A stretch of DNA of 24,372 nucleotides from a virus, in the IMG/VR virus record IMGVR_UViG_3300034072_000605, positions 1 to 24,372 of that record; one strand, 5' to 3'. Positions 5,663 to 12,994 of the stretch are shown piece after piece; position 1 is the first letter of the stretch, and every line of letters begins with the position of its first letter. A program made the position numbers and the translations under genes. The notes under the pieces were generated by a model, which made no database searches, was not told the origin of the DNA, and worked only from the letters and a program-made list of their open reading frames with translations.

Positions 5663-6721
5663 ATGGCAACAGCGAACGAAGAAATCCGTGACGCTTTAAT
5701 CCGGCACCAGATCGGGCTAACCCGCCTGTCATCCGGCGGCGTTATGGAGATCCTCGCGCTGTTACAGGCCGTCGAGGACGATTTGATCACGCGCATTTCC
5801 CGCCTGAGCGATACACCAACGCGCAGGCGGCTTGATGAGGCTCTACAGTCGATTAAGGTGTTGATTTCAGAGGCGTATTCCGGCGTATACCCAGCCTTGG
5901 AAAACCTGCTTTCGAGTGTCGCGGAAAAAGAGGCTGGATACATCGCGGGCGTGATGCGGTCAGCCATCCCCGTTGCCGTTGATGTGATCGTCCCGGCGAC
6001 GGCACAGCTTATAGCGGGGGTGGTTTCTAAGCCGTTTCAAGGCCGCTTGTTATCCGAATGGGCGCAAGACCTTGAAACTGCTTCTTTTGCGAAAGTGCGC
6101 GACACCATCCGCATTGGGTACGCGCAGGGCCAAACGACCGCCCAGATTGTGCAGTTAATCCGGGGAACGCGCCGGGCCAACTACGCGGATGGGGCCTTGG
6201 AAATAACGCGCCGCAACGCGGCTTCTGTGGTGCGCACGGCTATTGCCAACACCGCAGCCGACGCGCGGGATATCCTCTACGCCGAAAACTCCAACTTGAT
6301 CAGCGGGATTATCTGGGACAGCACGCTGGACGGGCGAACCACCCTCATCTGTCAGGCTCGCGATGGCAAAAAATACACCATCGACGGTAAGCCAATCGGG
6401 CACAGCCTGCCCTATCTTGGCGGGCCGGGCCGCGCCCACTGGGGCTGCCGTAGTCACGCCGTGCCGATCGTCAAATCTTGGCGGGAGCTTGGGATTGACG
6501 AGGATGATGCGCCGCCGTCAACTCGGTCGAGCCTCAACGGTCAGGTTCCTGCGGAAACCACATACCCGGAATGGTTAAAGTCGCAGAGCGTTGAATTTGT
6601 TGAAGATGTTTTGGGAAAAGAGCGTGCAAGGCTTTTTCTTTCAGGGGAAATAGCATTAGAAAAATTCATTGATCGTCAGGGCAGAACACTGACGTTGAGC
6701 CAGCTTTACGAAAAAATCTGA
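5663..6721 (+). CDS. Head morphogenesis protein, Mu F / SPP1 gp7 family
   Basis: The 352-residue protein belongs to the minor head proteins that attach to the portal and help start capsid assembly or DNA ejection. The helical N-terminal two thirds is followed by the family's C-terminal domain. There an arginine-rich helix (about 180-210, GALEITRRNAASVVRTAIAN) leads to WDSTLDGRTTLICQARDGK and, after GHSLPYLGGPGRA, to HWGCRSHAVPI; the paired Cys and His residues are typical. I use the ATG at 5663 because TTGAGG (5651-5656) sits at the right distance; an alternative TTG at 5651 would add four residues and overlap the portal stop. It directly follows the portal gene, as expected for this family. 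Confidence 0.88.
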   Translation: MATANEEIRDALIRHQIGLTRLSSGGVMEILALLQAVEDDLITRISRLSDTPTRRRLDEALQSIKVLISEAYSGVYPALENLLSSVAEKEAGYIAGVMRSAIPVAVDVIVPATAQLIAGVVSKPFQGRLLSEWAQDLETASFAKVRDTIRIGYAQGQTTAQIVQLIRGTRRANYADGALEITRRNAASVVRTAIANTAADARDILYAENSNLISGIIWDSTLDGRTTLICQARDGKKYTIDGKPIGHSLPYLGGPGRAHWGCRSHAVPIVKSWRELGIDEDDAPPSTRSSLNGQVPAETTYPEWLKSQSVEFVEDVLGKERARLFLSGEIALEKFIDRQGRTLTLSQLYEKI

Positions 6722-6725
6722 CGGC

Positions 6726-6747
6726 GGGGAGGCGTCGCGGCCTCCCC
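6726..6747. terminator. GC-rich hairpin between convergent genes
   Basis: An 8-bp perfect stem (GGGGAGGC at 6726-6733, GCCTCCCC at 6740-6747) with a six-base loop can be extended by three more pairs past a bulged T. It lies between the stop of the head morphogenesis gene (6721) and the stop of the minus-strand gene (6759), so it could end transcripts from both sides. There is no T-run directly after it on the plus strand. On the minus strand a run of six T follows nine or so bases later, so it is not a textbook terminator. Confidence 0.5.
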
Positions 6748-6758
6748 TGCCGCCCGCC

Positions 6759-7574
6759 TTAAACGTCGGAGGACAAAATGCCCTCATACCACGTCAGCCC
6801 GTAATGGATGTTGACCGCCGCCGTCGTGGACCGGTTGGTAAATCTGACGAGATATTTTGCGTTTTTGGCTAACCGCCGCTCGATCCCGGAGGTTTGAGTA
6901 AACCCCGAAACGCGGTTACCGCTGTCGACGGCTCCGTAAATAGGCTGGTGATCGATGAGCGTCCCCGCGCTGCTGATGGTTGCCGCATAGACGAGTGACG
7001 CTGTTGCGGCGACTGGATCGACCTCGTTGTAATTGCTGACCGGAATAGCTGTTCCGCCGCTCACTGTCGGGGCGCGGAAAACCTCATAGAGGACGTTATC
7101 CCTGCTTGTCTGGATTGACCGCCCCTTGACCAGCACGTCCATTGACCCAGTGGAAAACACAATGTTTACTGTCGCGGCCTGAGCAACATCTAAAAATTCG
7201 TGAGAAATTGAAAACTGAGTGCCGTTTTTTACATTAGCCTCGACAAAGGGCTGGGTCGTTATAGCCCTCTCGGCCCCCAGATAAACGCGCTCGTCGATAC
7301 CCTGCCCGATGGACCCGGCGGTGACGGTGGCAACCACGCGGGCCGTCTGCCCGGTGCTGCCGGTGCGCATATAGAGATTTTCCCCCTCGTCAAGCGCAAC
7401 AGTCATATGTTCGCCCGGCTCTCTGTAGTGGTTGAGATCCGCATAGCCGGGTTCGCTGTTGCCGATGTGGATTAGGCATGCGCGATCATAAATATCAATC
7501 ATCACCGTCCCTGACGTGCGTCCAGAGGCAACGATAGACCAAGTACTCCCAACTGTAGTTCTGGTGACGGGCAT
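6759..7574 (-). CDS. Phage structural-type protein of unknown function, opposite strand
   Basis: The 271-residue protein is encoded against the direction of all other complete head and tail genes. It begins MPVTRTTVGSTWS. A central part contains VLYEVFRAPTVSGGTAIPVSNYNE, and it ends with AKYLVRFTNRSTTAAVNIHYGLTWYEG. This C-terminal pattern (a threonine- or serine-rich beta strand, TNRS, then L-WYE) recurs in uncharacterised beta-rich proteins encoded near phage capsid genes, so a head-fibre or decoration role is possible. That is from memory of the family, not from a search. The ATG at 7574 has GGAGG (7580-7584) just upstream; a TTG at 7586 would put the ribosome site inside the gene. It has no signal peptide or membrane segment. 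Its own promoter is probably in 7575-7733, with TACAAT at 7612-7607 as a possible -10. Confidence 0.7.
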   Translation of the reverse strand: MPVTRTTVGSTWSIVASGRTSGTVMIDIYDRACLIHIGNSEPGYADLNHYREPGEHMTVALDEGENLYMRTGSTGQTARVVATVTAGSIGQGIDERVYLGAERAITTQPFVEANVKNGTQFSISHEFLDVAQAATVNIVFSTGSMDVLVKGRSIQTSRDNVLYEVFRAPTVSGGTAIPVSNYNEVDPVAATASLVYAATISSAGTLIDHQPIYGAVDSGNRVSGFTQTSGIERRLAKNAKYLVRFTNRSTTAAVNIHYGLTWYEGILSSDV

Positions 7575-7626
7575 TACGGCCTCCAATATATAAATTGAGA
7601 GCGTCTATTGTACGCGCCGCAAGTAA

Positions 7627-7643
7627 AAAAGTCCTTGACTTTT
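7627..7643. promoter_or_regulatory. Palindrome in the divergent control region
   Basis: AAAAGTC-ctt-GACTTTT is a perfect inverted repeat with 7-bp arms, between the minus-strand gene (7574) and the scaffold gene (7734). It contains a plus-strand -35-like TTGACT (7635-7640) and overlaps the -35 position (7630-7635) for a minus-strand TACAAT (7612-7607). One regulator bound here could control both directions. Between it and the scaffold gene a small hairpin, GGCGG/CCGCC (7695-7709), lies in the leader. Confidence 0.4.
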
Positions 7644-7733
7644 GCATAGGTTGATAGAGTATTTGCGGTGATGGAGTAATCTTCATCTATTCCCGGCGGT
7701 TGTGCCGCCAAATAACAGGCAGGAGCCTTTGAT

Positions 7734-8510
7734 ATGACCGAACAGACATCGCAGATTGACCCGCAGGATCCGGCAGTTCTGGAAATTGTGGCGAAGGCTG
7801 TCGAAGAGCAGACCGCCGCCCTTAAGAGGAACCGCGATGAAATCCTTTCCGAAAAGGCCAAGACGCGGGATGAGCTTAAGCGCTTTACCGAGGCTGTCGG
7901 CGGGGAAGAGGGCTTGCGGAGCTTGATGGAAATGCGGGAACGCATGTCCAAAGACGAGCTTGGGCAGCTTCTGGCGGCTGGGAAGCACGATGAGTGGCTT
8001 GAACGTAAAACCGCAGGCCTGAAGTCCGGTTATACCAAGGAAATTGAAAGCCTTAGCGGACGGATCCGCGAGCTTGAGGCCGCTGCGAACGAGGCTAACA
8101 GCAAGCTTACCGGCTATCGCGTCCGCACGGAGCTTGACGGGGCCTTCGCGGCAGCCGGGGTTGATCCAAACTGCTACGAGATGGTTGCGCACTACCTGTC
8201 CGCCCGGATCGGGATTGATGAAGAGGGCGATTTTTTTGTGAAAGACCAGCGCGGCGACGTGTCGTTTTCCGGCGCTGGCAAGAAGATGACTGTTCGCGAA
8301 CTCGTTGAAAGTCTTCGCGAAACTCAGAAAGCGCTATTTCTGCCGACGACTGGCGGCGGTGCCCGTGGTGGCTCCAACGTGCGCGGCGGCGTTAACAATC
8401 CTTGGGTTAAGGGGCCGGGCTTCAATCTGACCGAGCAGGGCCGCTTAACCAAAACCAACCCGGAGCTTGCCGCAAGGCTTAAAGCCGAAGCTGCAAGCGT
8501 CCGATCCTAA
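7734..8510 (+). CDS. Scaffold-like capsid assembly protein
   Basis: The 258-residue protein has the usual character of a phage scaffold. It has a charged helical, coiled-coil-like region from about 20 to 130 (LKRNRDEILSEKAKTRDELKRF and IESLSGRIRELEAAANEANS), a compact middle segment (TELDGAFAAAGVDPNCYEMV) and a glycine-rich linker (GGGARGGSNVRGG, about 206-218) before a basic C-terminal helix. Such proteins direct capsid subunits into a shell and then leave. It lies immediately before the major capsid gene, the expected place. AGGAG at 7721-7725 supports the ATG at 7734. No protease domain is visible in it or in the neighbouring genes, so the scaffold may be released intact. Confidence 0.75.
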   Translation: MTEQTSQIDPQDPAVLEIVAKAVEEQTAALKRNRDEILSEKAKTRDELKRFTEAVGGEEGLRSLMEMRERMSKDELGQLLAAGKHDEWLERKTAGLKSGYTKEIESLSGRIRELEAAANEANSKLTGYRVRTELDGAFAAAGVDPNCYEMVAHYLSARIGIDEEGDFFVKDQRGDVSFSGAGKKMTVRELVESLRETQKALFLPTTGGGARGGSNVRGGVNNPWVKGPGFNLTEQGRLTKTNPELAARLKAEAASVRS

Positions 8511-8548
8511 GCTGATCCTGCCTTAGGGCGGGATTGGCGCGGGCCGGA

Positions 8549-8588
8549 CCCATGAGGGTCTTGGCTTTAACTCAGACCCTCATGGGAG
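8549..8588 (+). promoter_or_regulatory. 13-bp perfect hairpin overlapping the capsid ribosome site
   Basis: CCCATGAGGGTCT (8549-8561) pairs perfectly with AGACCCTCATGGG (8574-8586) around a 12-base loop. The Shine-Dalgarno site of the major capsid gene, GGGAG (8584-8588), shares its three G residues with the right arm. In this folded state the ribosome site is partly hidden. No T-run follows, so it is not a normal terminator. It may control translation, or protect a processed capsid mRNA. Confidence 0.75.
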
Positions 8589-8596
8589 CACTATTA

Positions 8597-9622
8597 ATGG
8601 CTACCACCCGCCTGTCTGACGTCATTGTGCCTGACGTCTATACCGACTACATGGGCCTCGAAGGCACTGAAGTCACTCGCTTTTTTGACTCCGGCATCGT
8701 TGCCCGGAGCCCCGATCTTGACGCCCGCGCCAGCGGCCCGAGCCAGATCACCAACATTCCTTTTTGGAATGATCTCAATTCCAATTCCGAGCCGGATATT
8801 GTCACCGATAACCCGTCGGAAAAGTCTGTCGCGGACAAGCTGACCGCCGGGAAGCAGGTCGGCTATACGGCCTATCTGCACAAATCGTGGTCCTCCATGG
8901 ACCTGATCGGCCCGCTATCCGGCTCCGACCCCATGGCTCAGATCGTCGCGCGGACTAACGCCTACTGGGCCAAACAGTTCCAGCGCCGCCTTATCGCCTC
9001 CGCTCTGGGCATTTACCGGGACAATGTGGCCAGCAACAGCGGTGACATGGTCCTCGATATTTCGACCAGTGGCAGCGTCACTGATGCCAATCGGATTGCG
9101 AAAACCTCGGTCAATCAGACGGAGCTGACCCTTGGCGATGCTCTTGGCGGCATTACCGCGATGGCTGTCCATTCGGCGATTTTCAAACGCCTCCGCGATC
9201 TCGATATGATCGACTACGTTCAGCCGTCGTCTGATAGCGGGCTGATCGCGGCGACCCCGCAGGGCAACCCGATGTATCAGGGCAAAATGCTTGTCATCGA
9301 CGACAGCATGCCGACTCTGCTGAACGGCAGCAATCTCACCTACATGAGTGTGCTGTACGGCCTCGGGGCGTTCGGATACGGTGAAGGCACCCCGGCGGTG
9401 CCGGTTGCGACCGTGCGCGACGAGACCGCTGGCAACGGCGGCGGGGAAGAAATTCTGCATGAGCGCCGCCATTGGCTGCTGCACCCGCAGGGGTTTAAGT
9501 TCGATGCCTCATCGATGGCCTCTCAGTCCCCGACCACGGCGGAACTCGGCCTGGCCGCCAACTGGTCCCGCGTCATCGACCGCAAGTTGGTCCCGATGGC
9601 ATTCCTGATCACCAACGGTTAA
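8597..9622 (+). CDS. Major capsid protein
   Basis: The 341-residue protein has the sequence style of phage major coat proteins with the HK97 fold. The N-terminal arm is LSDVIVPDVYTDYMGLEGTEVTRFFDSG and the next strand IPFWNDL. A long helix near SDPMAQIVARTNAYWAKQFQRRL leads to the central DALGGITAMAVHSAIFKRLRDLD and the strand GKMLVIDDSMP. A C-terminal strand, HERRHWLLHPQGFKF, is typical of coat proteins that close with a beta hinge. The open frame extends upstream to 8534, but that would run through the hairpin and lacks a ribosome site; the ATG at 8597 has GGGAG at 8584-8588. It follows the scaffold gene and precedes a small head protein, which fits the call. Confidence 0.88.
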   Translation: MATTRLSDVIVPDVYTDYMGLEGTEVTRFFDSGIVARSPDLDARASGPSQITNIPFWNDLNSNSEPDIVTDNPSEKSVADKLTAGKQVGYTAYLHKSWSSMDLIGPLSGSDPMAQIVARTNAYWAKQFQRRLIASALGIYRDNVASNSGDMVLDISTSGSVTDANRIAKTSVNQTELTLGDALGGITAMAVHSAIFKRLRDLDMIDYVQPSSDSGLIAATPQGNPMYQGKMLVIDDSMPTLLNGSNLTYMSVLYGLGAFGYGEGTPAVPVATVRDETAGNGGGEEILHERRHWLLHPQGFKFDASSMASQSPTTAELGLAANWSRVIDRKLVPMAFLITNG

Positions 9623-9635
9623 TGGAGCGCTAAAA

Positions 9636-10043
9636 ATGGCCCTCGCCAGCAAAACCACCGCCGCCGAGTACACGATCCATCAAAACCCGCAGGTGATTAC
9701 CGGCGTGATGCAGGTGGCTGGTTACGACGCGATCACCGTGACGACCACCCCTCAGGACTTGGATGTCGGCTATCGCCAGACCGTGGCCACCTCATCGGCT
9801 GTGTCGTGCCTTGCCAAACTGCCCGCCGGTACGTTTCCGGGGCAGCAAAAGGCATTGAAATTTACGTTGGCCGCCTCCGGTCACACGCTGATTCTCTCCC
9901 CGGCCTCTGGGGTGACTTGGAAACAGTCCAACGGCTCGACCGACTGCGCCAGCGTCACGTTTGATGCGGACAATGAATATTGGTATGCCGAGTGGGACGG
10001 GGCGAAGTGGATTAACAAGGCCACCTCCGCGACTGTCGCGTAA
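9636..10043 (+). CDS. Small head protein, probable capsid decoration or stabilising protein
   Basis: The 135-residue protein is rich in Thr, Ala and Ser, has no membrane segment, and looks all-beta (ITVTTTPQDLDVGYRQTV, FTLAASGHTLILSPASGV). It ends WYAEWDGAKWINKATSATVA. The sequence resembles small beta-barrel proteins that sit on phage heads or fibres, but I recognise no specific family. Position directly after the major capsid gene is the usual place of decoration proteins. GGAG at 9624-9627 supports the start. The hairpin at 10050-10072 follows the stop. Confidence 0.5.
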   Translation: MALASKTTAAEYTIHQNPQVITGVMQVAGYDAITVTTTPQDLDVGYRQTVATSSAVSCLAKLPAGTFPGQQKALKFTLAASGHTLILSPASGVTWKQSNGSTDCASVTFDADNEYWYAEWDGAKWINKATSATVA

Positions 10044-10049
10044 ATGGAT

Positions 10050-10072
10050 GGCGCGGGCTAACCACCCGCGCC
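10050..10072 (+). terminator. GC hairpin after the small head protein, partial terminator candidate
   Basis: GGCGCGGG (10050-10057) and CCCGCGCC (10065-10072) form a perfect 8-bp stem with a seven-base loop, followed by only TTT. It may weaken read-through into the next gene or protect the 3' end of capsid mRNA. Confidence 0.45.
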
Positions 10073-10093
10073 TTTCCGCTTGGAGCAAAAGAC

Positions 10094-10471
10094 ATGGATC
10101 ACCAGACACTTACCCCGGAAGAGGCCGCAGCCATCCGCCGCGCTCAATTTATGGCAGAGCATAGAGCCCGCTGCGAGGCGGAGGCCAAAATGGTCGAAAT
10201 CGCAGATCGCCACGGCGTTTCGCATTTTGTAGCATCCCAGATCATCGAGAGCCTTTCGCGTCTGCTGCAAAGCCCCGAGCATCGCGCCTTCGCCGTCGCC
10301 GTGCTTACTGGCGGAGATAAGCGACAGGAAGAGCAGCCCGCGCCGACTAAAGACGACCTCGCCGCGCTGGCGAAAGAGCTTTACGGCGAAACCCTCGACC
10401 GCCGCCTGAGCGTTGAGAAGATGCAGGCTCGGCTTGATGAGCTGGCCGCCATCACGGGCGCAGGGGAATAA
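10094..10471 (+). CDS. Hypothetical protein between the head and neck genes
   Basis: I do not recognise this 125-residue protein. It is hydrophilic and helical: an N-terminal helix with EEAAAIRRAQFMAEHRARCEAEAKMVEIADRHGVS, a segment VASQIIESLSRLL, and a C-terminal charged helix (DDLAALAKELYGETLDRRLSVEKMQARLDEL). There is no membrane segment or signal peptide. GGAG at 10082-10085 gives a good start, and the stop lies three bases before the next ATG, so it is part of the same operon. A role in head completion or as a small assembly factor is possible from position only. Confidence 0.6.
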   Translation: MDHQTLTPEEAAAIRRAQFMAEHRARCEAEAKMVEIADRHGVSHFVASQIIESLSRLLQSPEHRAFAVAVLTGGDKRQEEQPAPTKDDLAALAKELYGETLDRRLSVEKMQARLDELAAITGAGE

Positions 10472-10473
10472 AA

Positions 10474-10977
10474 ATGGCCTTTTTGGCGGAGGACGGCACC
10501 GGAATCGACGGAGCCAACAGTTTTGTCTCGGTCTCCGGGGCAGACAGCTTTTTTTTAGACCGGGCAGATACCGCTTGGGCTGCTCTGTCGTCTACCGCTA
10601 AACAGGCCGCGCTAATCCAAGCATCGTCCTATCTGGACAGCTATTACGCTGGCCTGTGGCCCGGCGATATCCTCAGCGATACGCAGGGCCTAAGTTGGCC
10701 GCGCACGGGAGCTTACGATGCCAACGGGCGGGAGCTTTCTGGCGTGCCCGGAAAAGTCATTGAGGCTGTTTGCCTTTTGGCAAAAGAGGCGTCTGGCTCC
10801 CCGCTTACATCCTCCTATGACGGCGCGGCTGTGGTGACGAGGAAAAAGCTGGGGCCGCTCGAAACGGAGTACGCCGCGACTGGACGGACGCCCGGAAAAC
10901 GCTACCCGTTTGTCGCCCTCGCGCTGCGTGGCATCGTCTCCGGCGGCGGGTCTGCCCTCAAGCTGGTGAGGGTCTGA
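10474..10977 (+). CDS. Head-tail connector protein, DnaT-like / gp6-like
   Basis: The 167-residue protein matches a common phage neck protein often labelled DnaT-like ssDNA-binding. The pattern is DGTGIDGANSFVSVSGADSFF near the start, then AKQAALIQASSYLDS, LSWPRTGAYDANGREL and VPGKVIEAVCLLAKEA. The name is historical; in this gene position the family most likely forms the adaptor ring below the portal. AGGGGA at 10462-10467 supports the start. It is followed two bases later by the next neck gene. Confidence 0.75.
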   Translation: MAFLAEDGTGIDGANSFVSVSGADSFFLDRADTAWAALSSTAKQAALIQASSYLDSYYAGLWPGDILSDTQGLSWPRTGAYDANGRELSGVPGKVIEAVCLLAKEASGSPLTSSYDGAAVVTRKKLGPLETEYAATGRTPGKRYPFVALALRGIVSGGGSALKLVRV

Positions 10978-10979
10978 AG

Positions 10980-11357
10980 ATGGCTGGTGAGGCGCAGGAA
11001 TGGCGGGATTTGGCGGCAGAGCTCTTTAGTGGGGCGGGAGACGTAGCGTTTTCCGCAACGATATCGCGCCAGATTGACGGGGCAGGTTACAACCCGGAAA
11101 CCGGAGAAATCACAGAGGCCATCACCTCTTCGGCCTGCCTTGTGATATTCGACGAAAACAAAGGCCAGTCATCGCGCTATTTTAGCGGGGCGCAGGTCCT
11201 TCCAGACGGCGCACCGGCCTACATTCAGGGGGCGTCGTTTATTCCCAAGAAGGGTGATAAAATCGCAATATCTGGCCGCCAAACCGCAGCCGTGTTGTTT
11301 GCCGACGACATCACCGGTATTGGCGCGGTGTCATTTTGCATTTTGGAGGTGTCATAA
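10980..11357 (+). CDS. Probable head closure or head-tail adaptor protein
   Basis: The 125-residue protein has an N-terminal helix (EWRDLAAELFSGAGD) and then a beta-rich body containing NPETGEITEAITSSACLVIFDEN, IPKKGDKIAISGR and ADDITGIGAVSFCILEVS. That is the size and layout of head-closure proteins that plug the connector. The position between the connector and tail-completion genes supports this, but I rely on context more than on a diagnostic motif. Its stop codon shares one base with the start of the next gene. Confidence 0.6.
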   Translation: MAGEAQEWRDLAAELFSGAGDVAFSATISRQIDGAGYNPETGEITEAITSSACLVIFDENKGQSSRYFSGAQVLPDGAPAYIQGASFIPKKGDKIAISGRQTAAVLFADDITGIGAVSFCILEVS

Positions 11358-11815
11358 TGCCGCCGCTTGGAAACATTCGATACTTTGGCCTTGAAAGTTA
11401 CGTGCGGATGTTTATTGCGTGCATGGCAATAAAACTTCATGATCTCATTTGGAAAACTGAGACAAAGTCCGCGGAAATTAGCTTTGGCCTAATAGCTATT
11501 GGCTGGTGGATTGTTCTTTGTGTTTCGCCAATATTTGATATTCGCAACCTTTATGCATATCTAGAGGTTGCCGCGACCCAAAACGTCTGGGCTTGGTTTA
11601 TGCTTGTACTTGGGACGGCGCAGCTTGCGCTTTCGATTGCCCCGCAGGATAAATTGCGATTGTTCCGAGCATCTGTCTGGGCCTCCTCAACCATCGTTTG
11701 GTCCTATGTTGCGTTTGTCGCAATGCTTGCTGTGCCGATCAGTACAGCTCTGGCGGCCTACGGTGTGCTTGGATTGGGCAGCGCTTGGGCGTTTTTGCGG
11801 TCGATAGAAAACTGA
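11357..11815 (+). CDS. Four-helix membrane protein of unknown function
   Basis: The 152-residue protein has four likely membrane segments, at about 44-64 (ISFGLIAIGWWIVLCVSPIF), 75-93 (NVWAWFMLVLGTAQLALSI), 106-124 (WASSTIVWSYVAFVAMLAV) and 127-147. The stretch between the second and third carries basic residues (KLRLFR). Similar four-helix proteins occur in other phage structural operons without a known job; holin or superinfection exclusion are candidates, neither shown. The DNA is visibly poorer in GC than its neighbours (about 40-45% over 11401-11520, counted by hand). GGAGG at 11345-11349 fits the ATG at 11357, eliminating seven extra residues in the upstream frame. Confidence 0.7.
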   Translation: MPPLGNIRYFGLESYVRMFIACMAIKLHDLIWKTETKSAEISFGLIAIGWWIVLCVSPIFDIRNLYAYLEVAATQNVWAWFMLVLGTAQLALSIAPQDKLRLFRASVWASSTIVWSYVAFVAMLAVPISTALAAYGVLGLGSAWAFLRSIEN

Positions 11816-11834
11816 CAGTATCCGGGGGAAGTGA

Positions 11835-12167
11835 ATGCTTGACGAACTGATAAAGCTGGCAGTAACCCCCGAAAGGCTCACGATTTCGTCTGTCGCCATA
11901 CTTGGCTGCGTTGCCGTTTGGCGTCTCTATGTTAATTTTCGCAAAGAAGACCGCGTTTCGCAGGCCGAGAATGACTTGCGAGACGACCTTTTCGCGCACA
12001 ACAAAGAGCTGATACAGCGGGCAGATAAAGCGGCGGCTGAGGCGCTTGAAGCGGCGCGGCGGGAAGGCGCGGTTAACGGCGAACTGGCAGCAGCGCGGGC
12101 GCAGATGAGCGCCTATTCGCGGCGCTGCCCCTACGCGCGCGAATGCGGGATCCCGAAAAATGACTGA
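11835..12167 (+). CDS. Small protein with one membrane anchor and a coiled coil, spanin-like in layout
   Basis: The 110-residue protein has one N-terminal hydrophobic segment (about 17-34, ISSVAILGCVAVWRLYV). A charged helix likely to form a coiled coil follows (KEDRVSQAENDLRDDLFAHNK to AAARAQM), and then a short tail with RCPYARECGIPKND containing two Cys. A membrane anchor plus coiled coil is the layout of inner-membrane spanins and of small lysis regulators, and the partner gene upstream is a membrane protein, so a lysis or membrane pair is possible. No endolysin is nearby, so this is weak. It has a strong GGGGGAAG ribosome site and overlaps the next gene by eight bases. Confidence 0.65.
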   Translation: MLDELIKLAVTPERLTISSVAILGCVAVWRLYVNFRKEDRVSQAENDLRDDLFAHNKELIQRADKAAAEALEAARREGAVNGELAAARAQMSAYSRRCPYARECGIPKND

Positions 12168-12558
12168 CTTTGTCGCAAACATCGCGCGCTTTGTGAAAAA
12201 GGCAAACGGAAACGTCGATTTGGTCGTCAAGAAAATCACGTTTGACGTTTTTTCCCGCGTGATCCGTAAAACGCCGGTCGATACTGGCCGGGCGCGCGGA
12301 AATTGGCTCTGCTCAACCGATAATCCGCTGACGGTGCAGCTCTCTGGCGCGAGGTCTGCCGAGGCCACGATCAGCGACATGGGCGCTATTGCACTAAGGC
12401 AGCCAGCCGGGGGCGTCGTCTACCTGACCAATAACCTGCCCTATATCCACCGCCTCGAAAATGGGTGGTCGCAGCAAGCCCCGGCGGGGATGGTCGGCAC
12501 CACGTTGACGGAGCTGCCCTATATCGTGCAGGTGCAGGCGCGGGAGGTGGCAAAATGA
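12160..12558 (+). CDS. HK97 gp10-like tail completion protein
   Basis: The 132-residue protein fits the HK97 gp10 family, which joins the neck to the tail. The signature is VVKKITFDVFSRVIRKTPVDTGRARGNW, where a helix leads to TPVDTGRARGNW, followed by beta strands and YLTNNLPYIHRLENGWSQQAPAGMV. Start overlaps the previous gene by eight bases and its stop overlaps the next ATG (ATGA), so translation is probably coupled. Its position after the adaptor genes and before the DUF4128 gene is standard. Confidence 0.9.
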   Translation: MTDFVANIARFVKKANGNVDLVVKKITFDVFSRVIRKTPVDTGRARGNWLCSTDNPLTVQLSGARSAEATISDMGAIALRQPAGGVVYLTNNLPYIHRLENGWSQQAPAGMVGTTLTELPYIVQVQAREVAK

Positions 12559-12968
12559 CCCGCCAAATTATCCGGTCGGCGCTGCAATCCCGTCTGAACA
12601 GCCTGTCACCGGCTTGGCCGATTGCGTGGGAAAACATCAAATACACCCCGACAGTTGGCACGCCTTGGCAACAGGCCGCGATCCTTTTTGCGGAGACTGC
12701 GCCCGCCGGTTTTGGCGCTGACGCTGGCGAAGAGTGGAGCGGATACCTACAGGTGACGATCTATTCGCCTGCCACCAAAGGCCCAAAGGTTGCCGAGGAC
12801 CGGGCGGACCTGATCCGCGGGAAGGCTGCCTTGTTTTACCGTGGCCTCAACATCACCAAGGACGGCCTGCGCGTCATCATCCAGCAGCCCTACGACGCCC
12901 TGCCGATACAGGACGCGGACTGGTGGGCTCTTCCGGTGCGCATACCGTTTGTCTGCTACGCGCTTTAA
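12555..12968 (+). CDS. Tail terminator protein, DUF4128-like
   Basis: The 137-residue protein begins MTRQIIRSALQSRLNSL. It contains ENIKYTPTVGTPWQQAAILFAETA, GYLQVTIYSPATKG and a C-terminal strand WWALPVRIPFVCYAL. This is the pattern of the DUF4128 family of phage tail terminators, which stop tail-tube growth and join it to the head. GGGAGG at 12542-12547 fits the ATG at 12555; the frame remains open upstream, but that is gp10-gene shadow. Confidence 0.82.
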   Translation: MTRQIIRSALQSRLNSLSPAWPIAWENIKYTPTVGTPWQQAAILFAETAPAGFGADAGEEWSGYLQVTIYSPATKGPKVAEDRADLIRGKAALFYRGLNITKDGLRVIIQQPYDALPIQDADWWALPVRIPFVCYAL

Positions 12969-12994
12969 CAACATCCGCAGTTGGAGTAACTGAC

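Noticed and set aside
12734-12994. Upstream extension of the tail tube gene
   Set aside because: This part overlaps the DUF4128-like gene in another frame and reads as its shadow; the real start at 12995 has a Shine-Dalgarno site.
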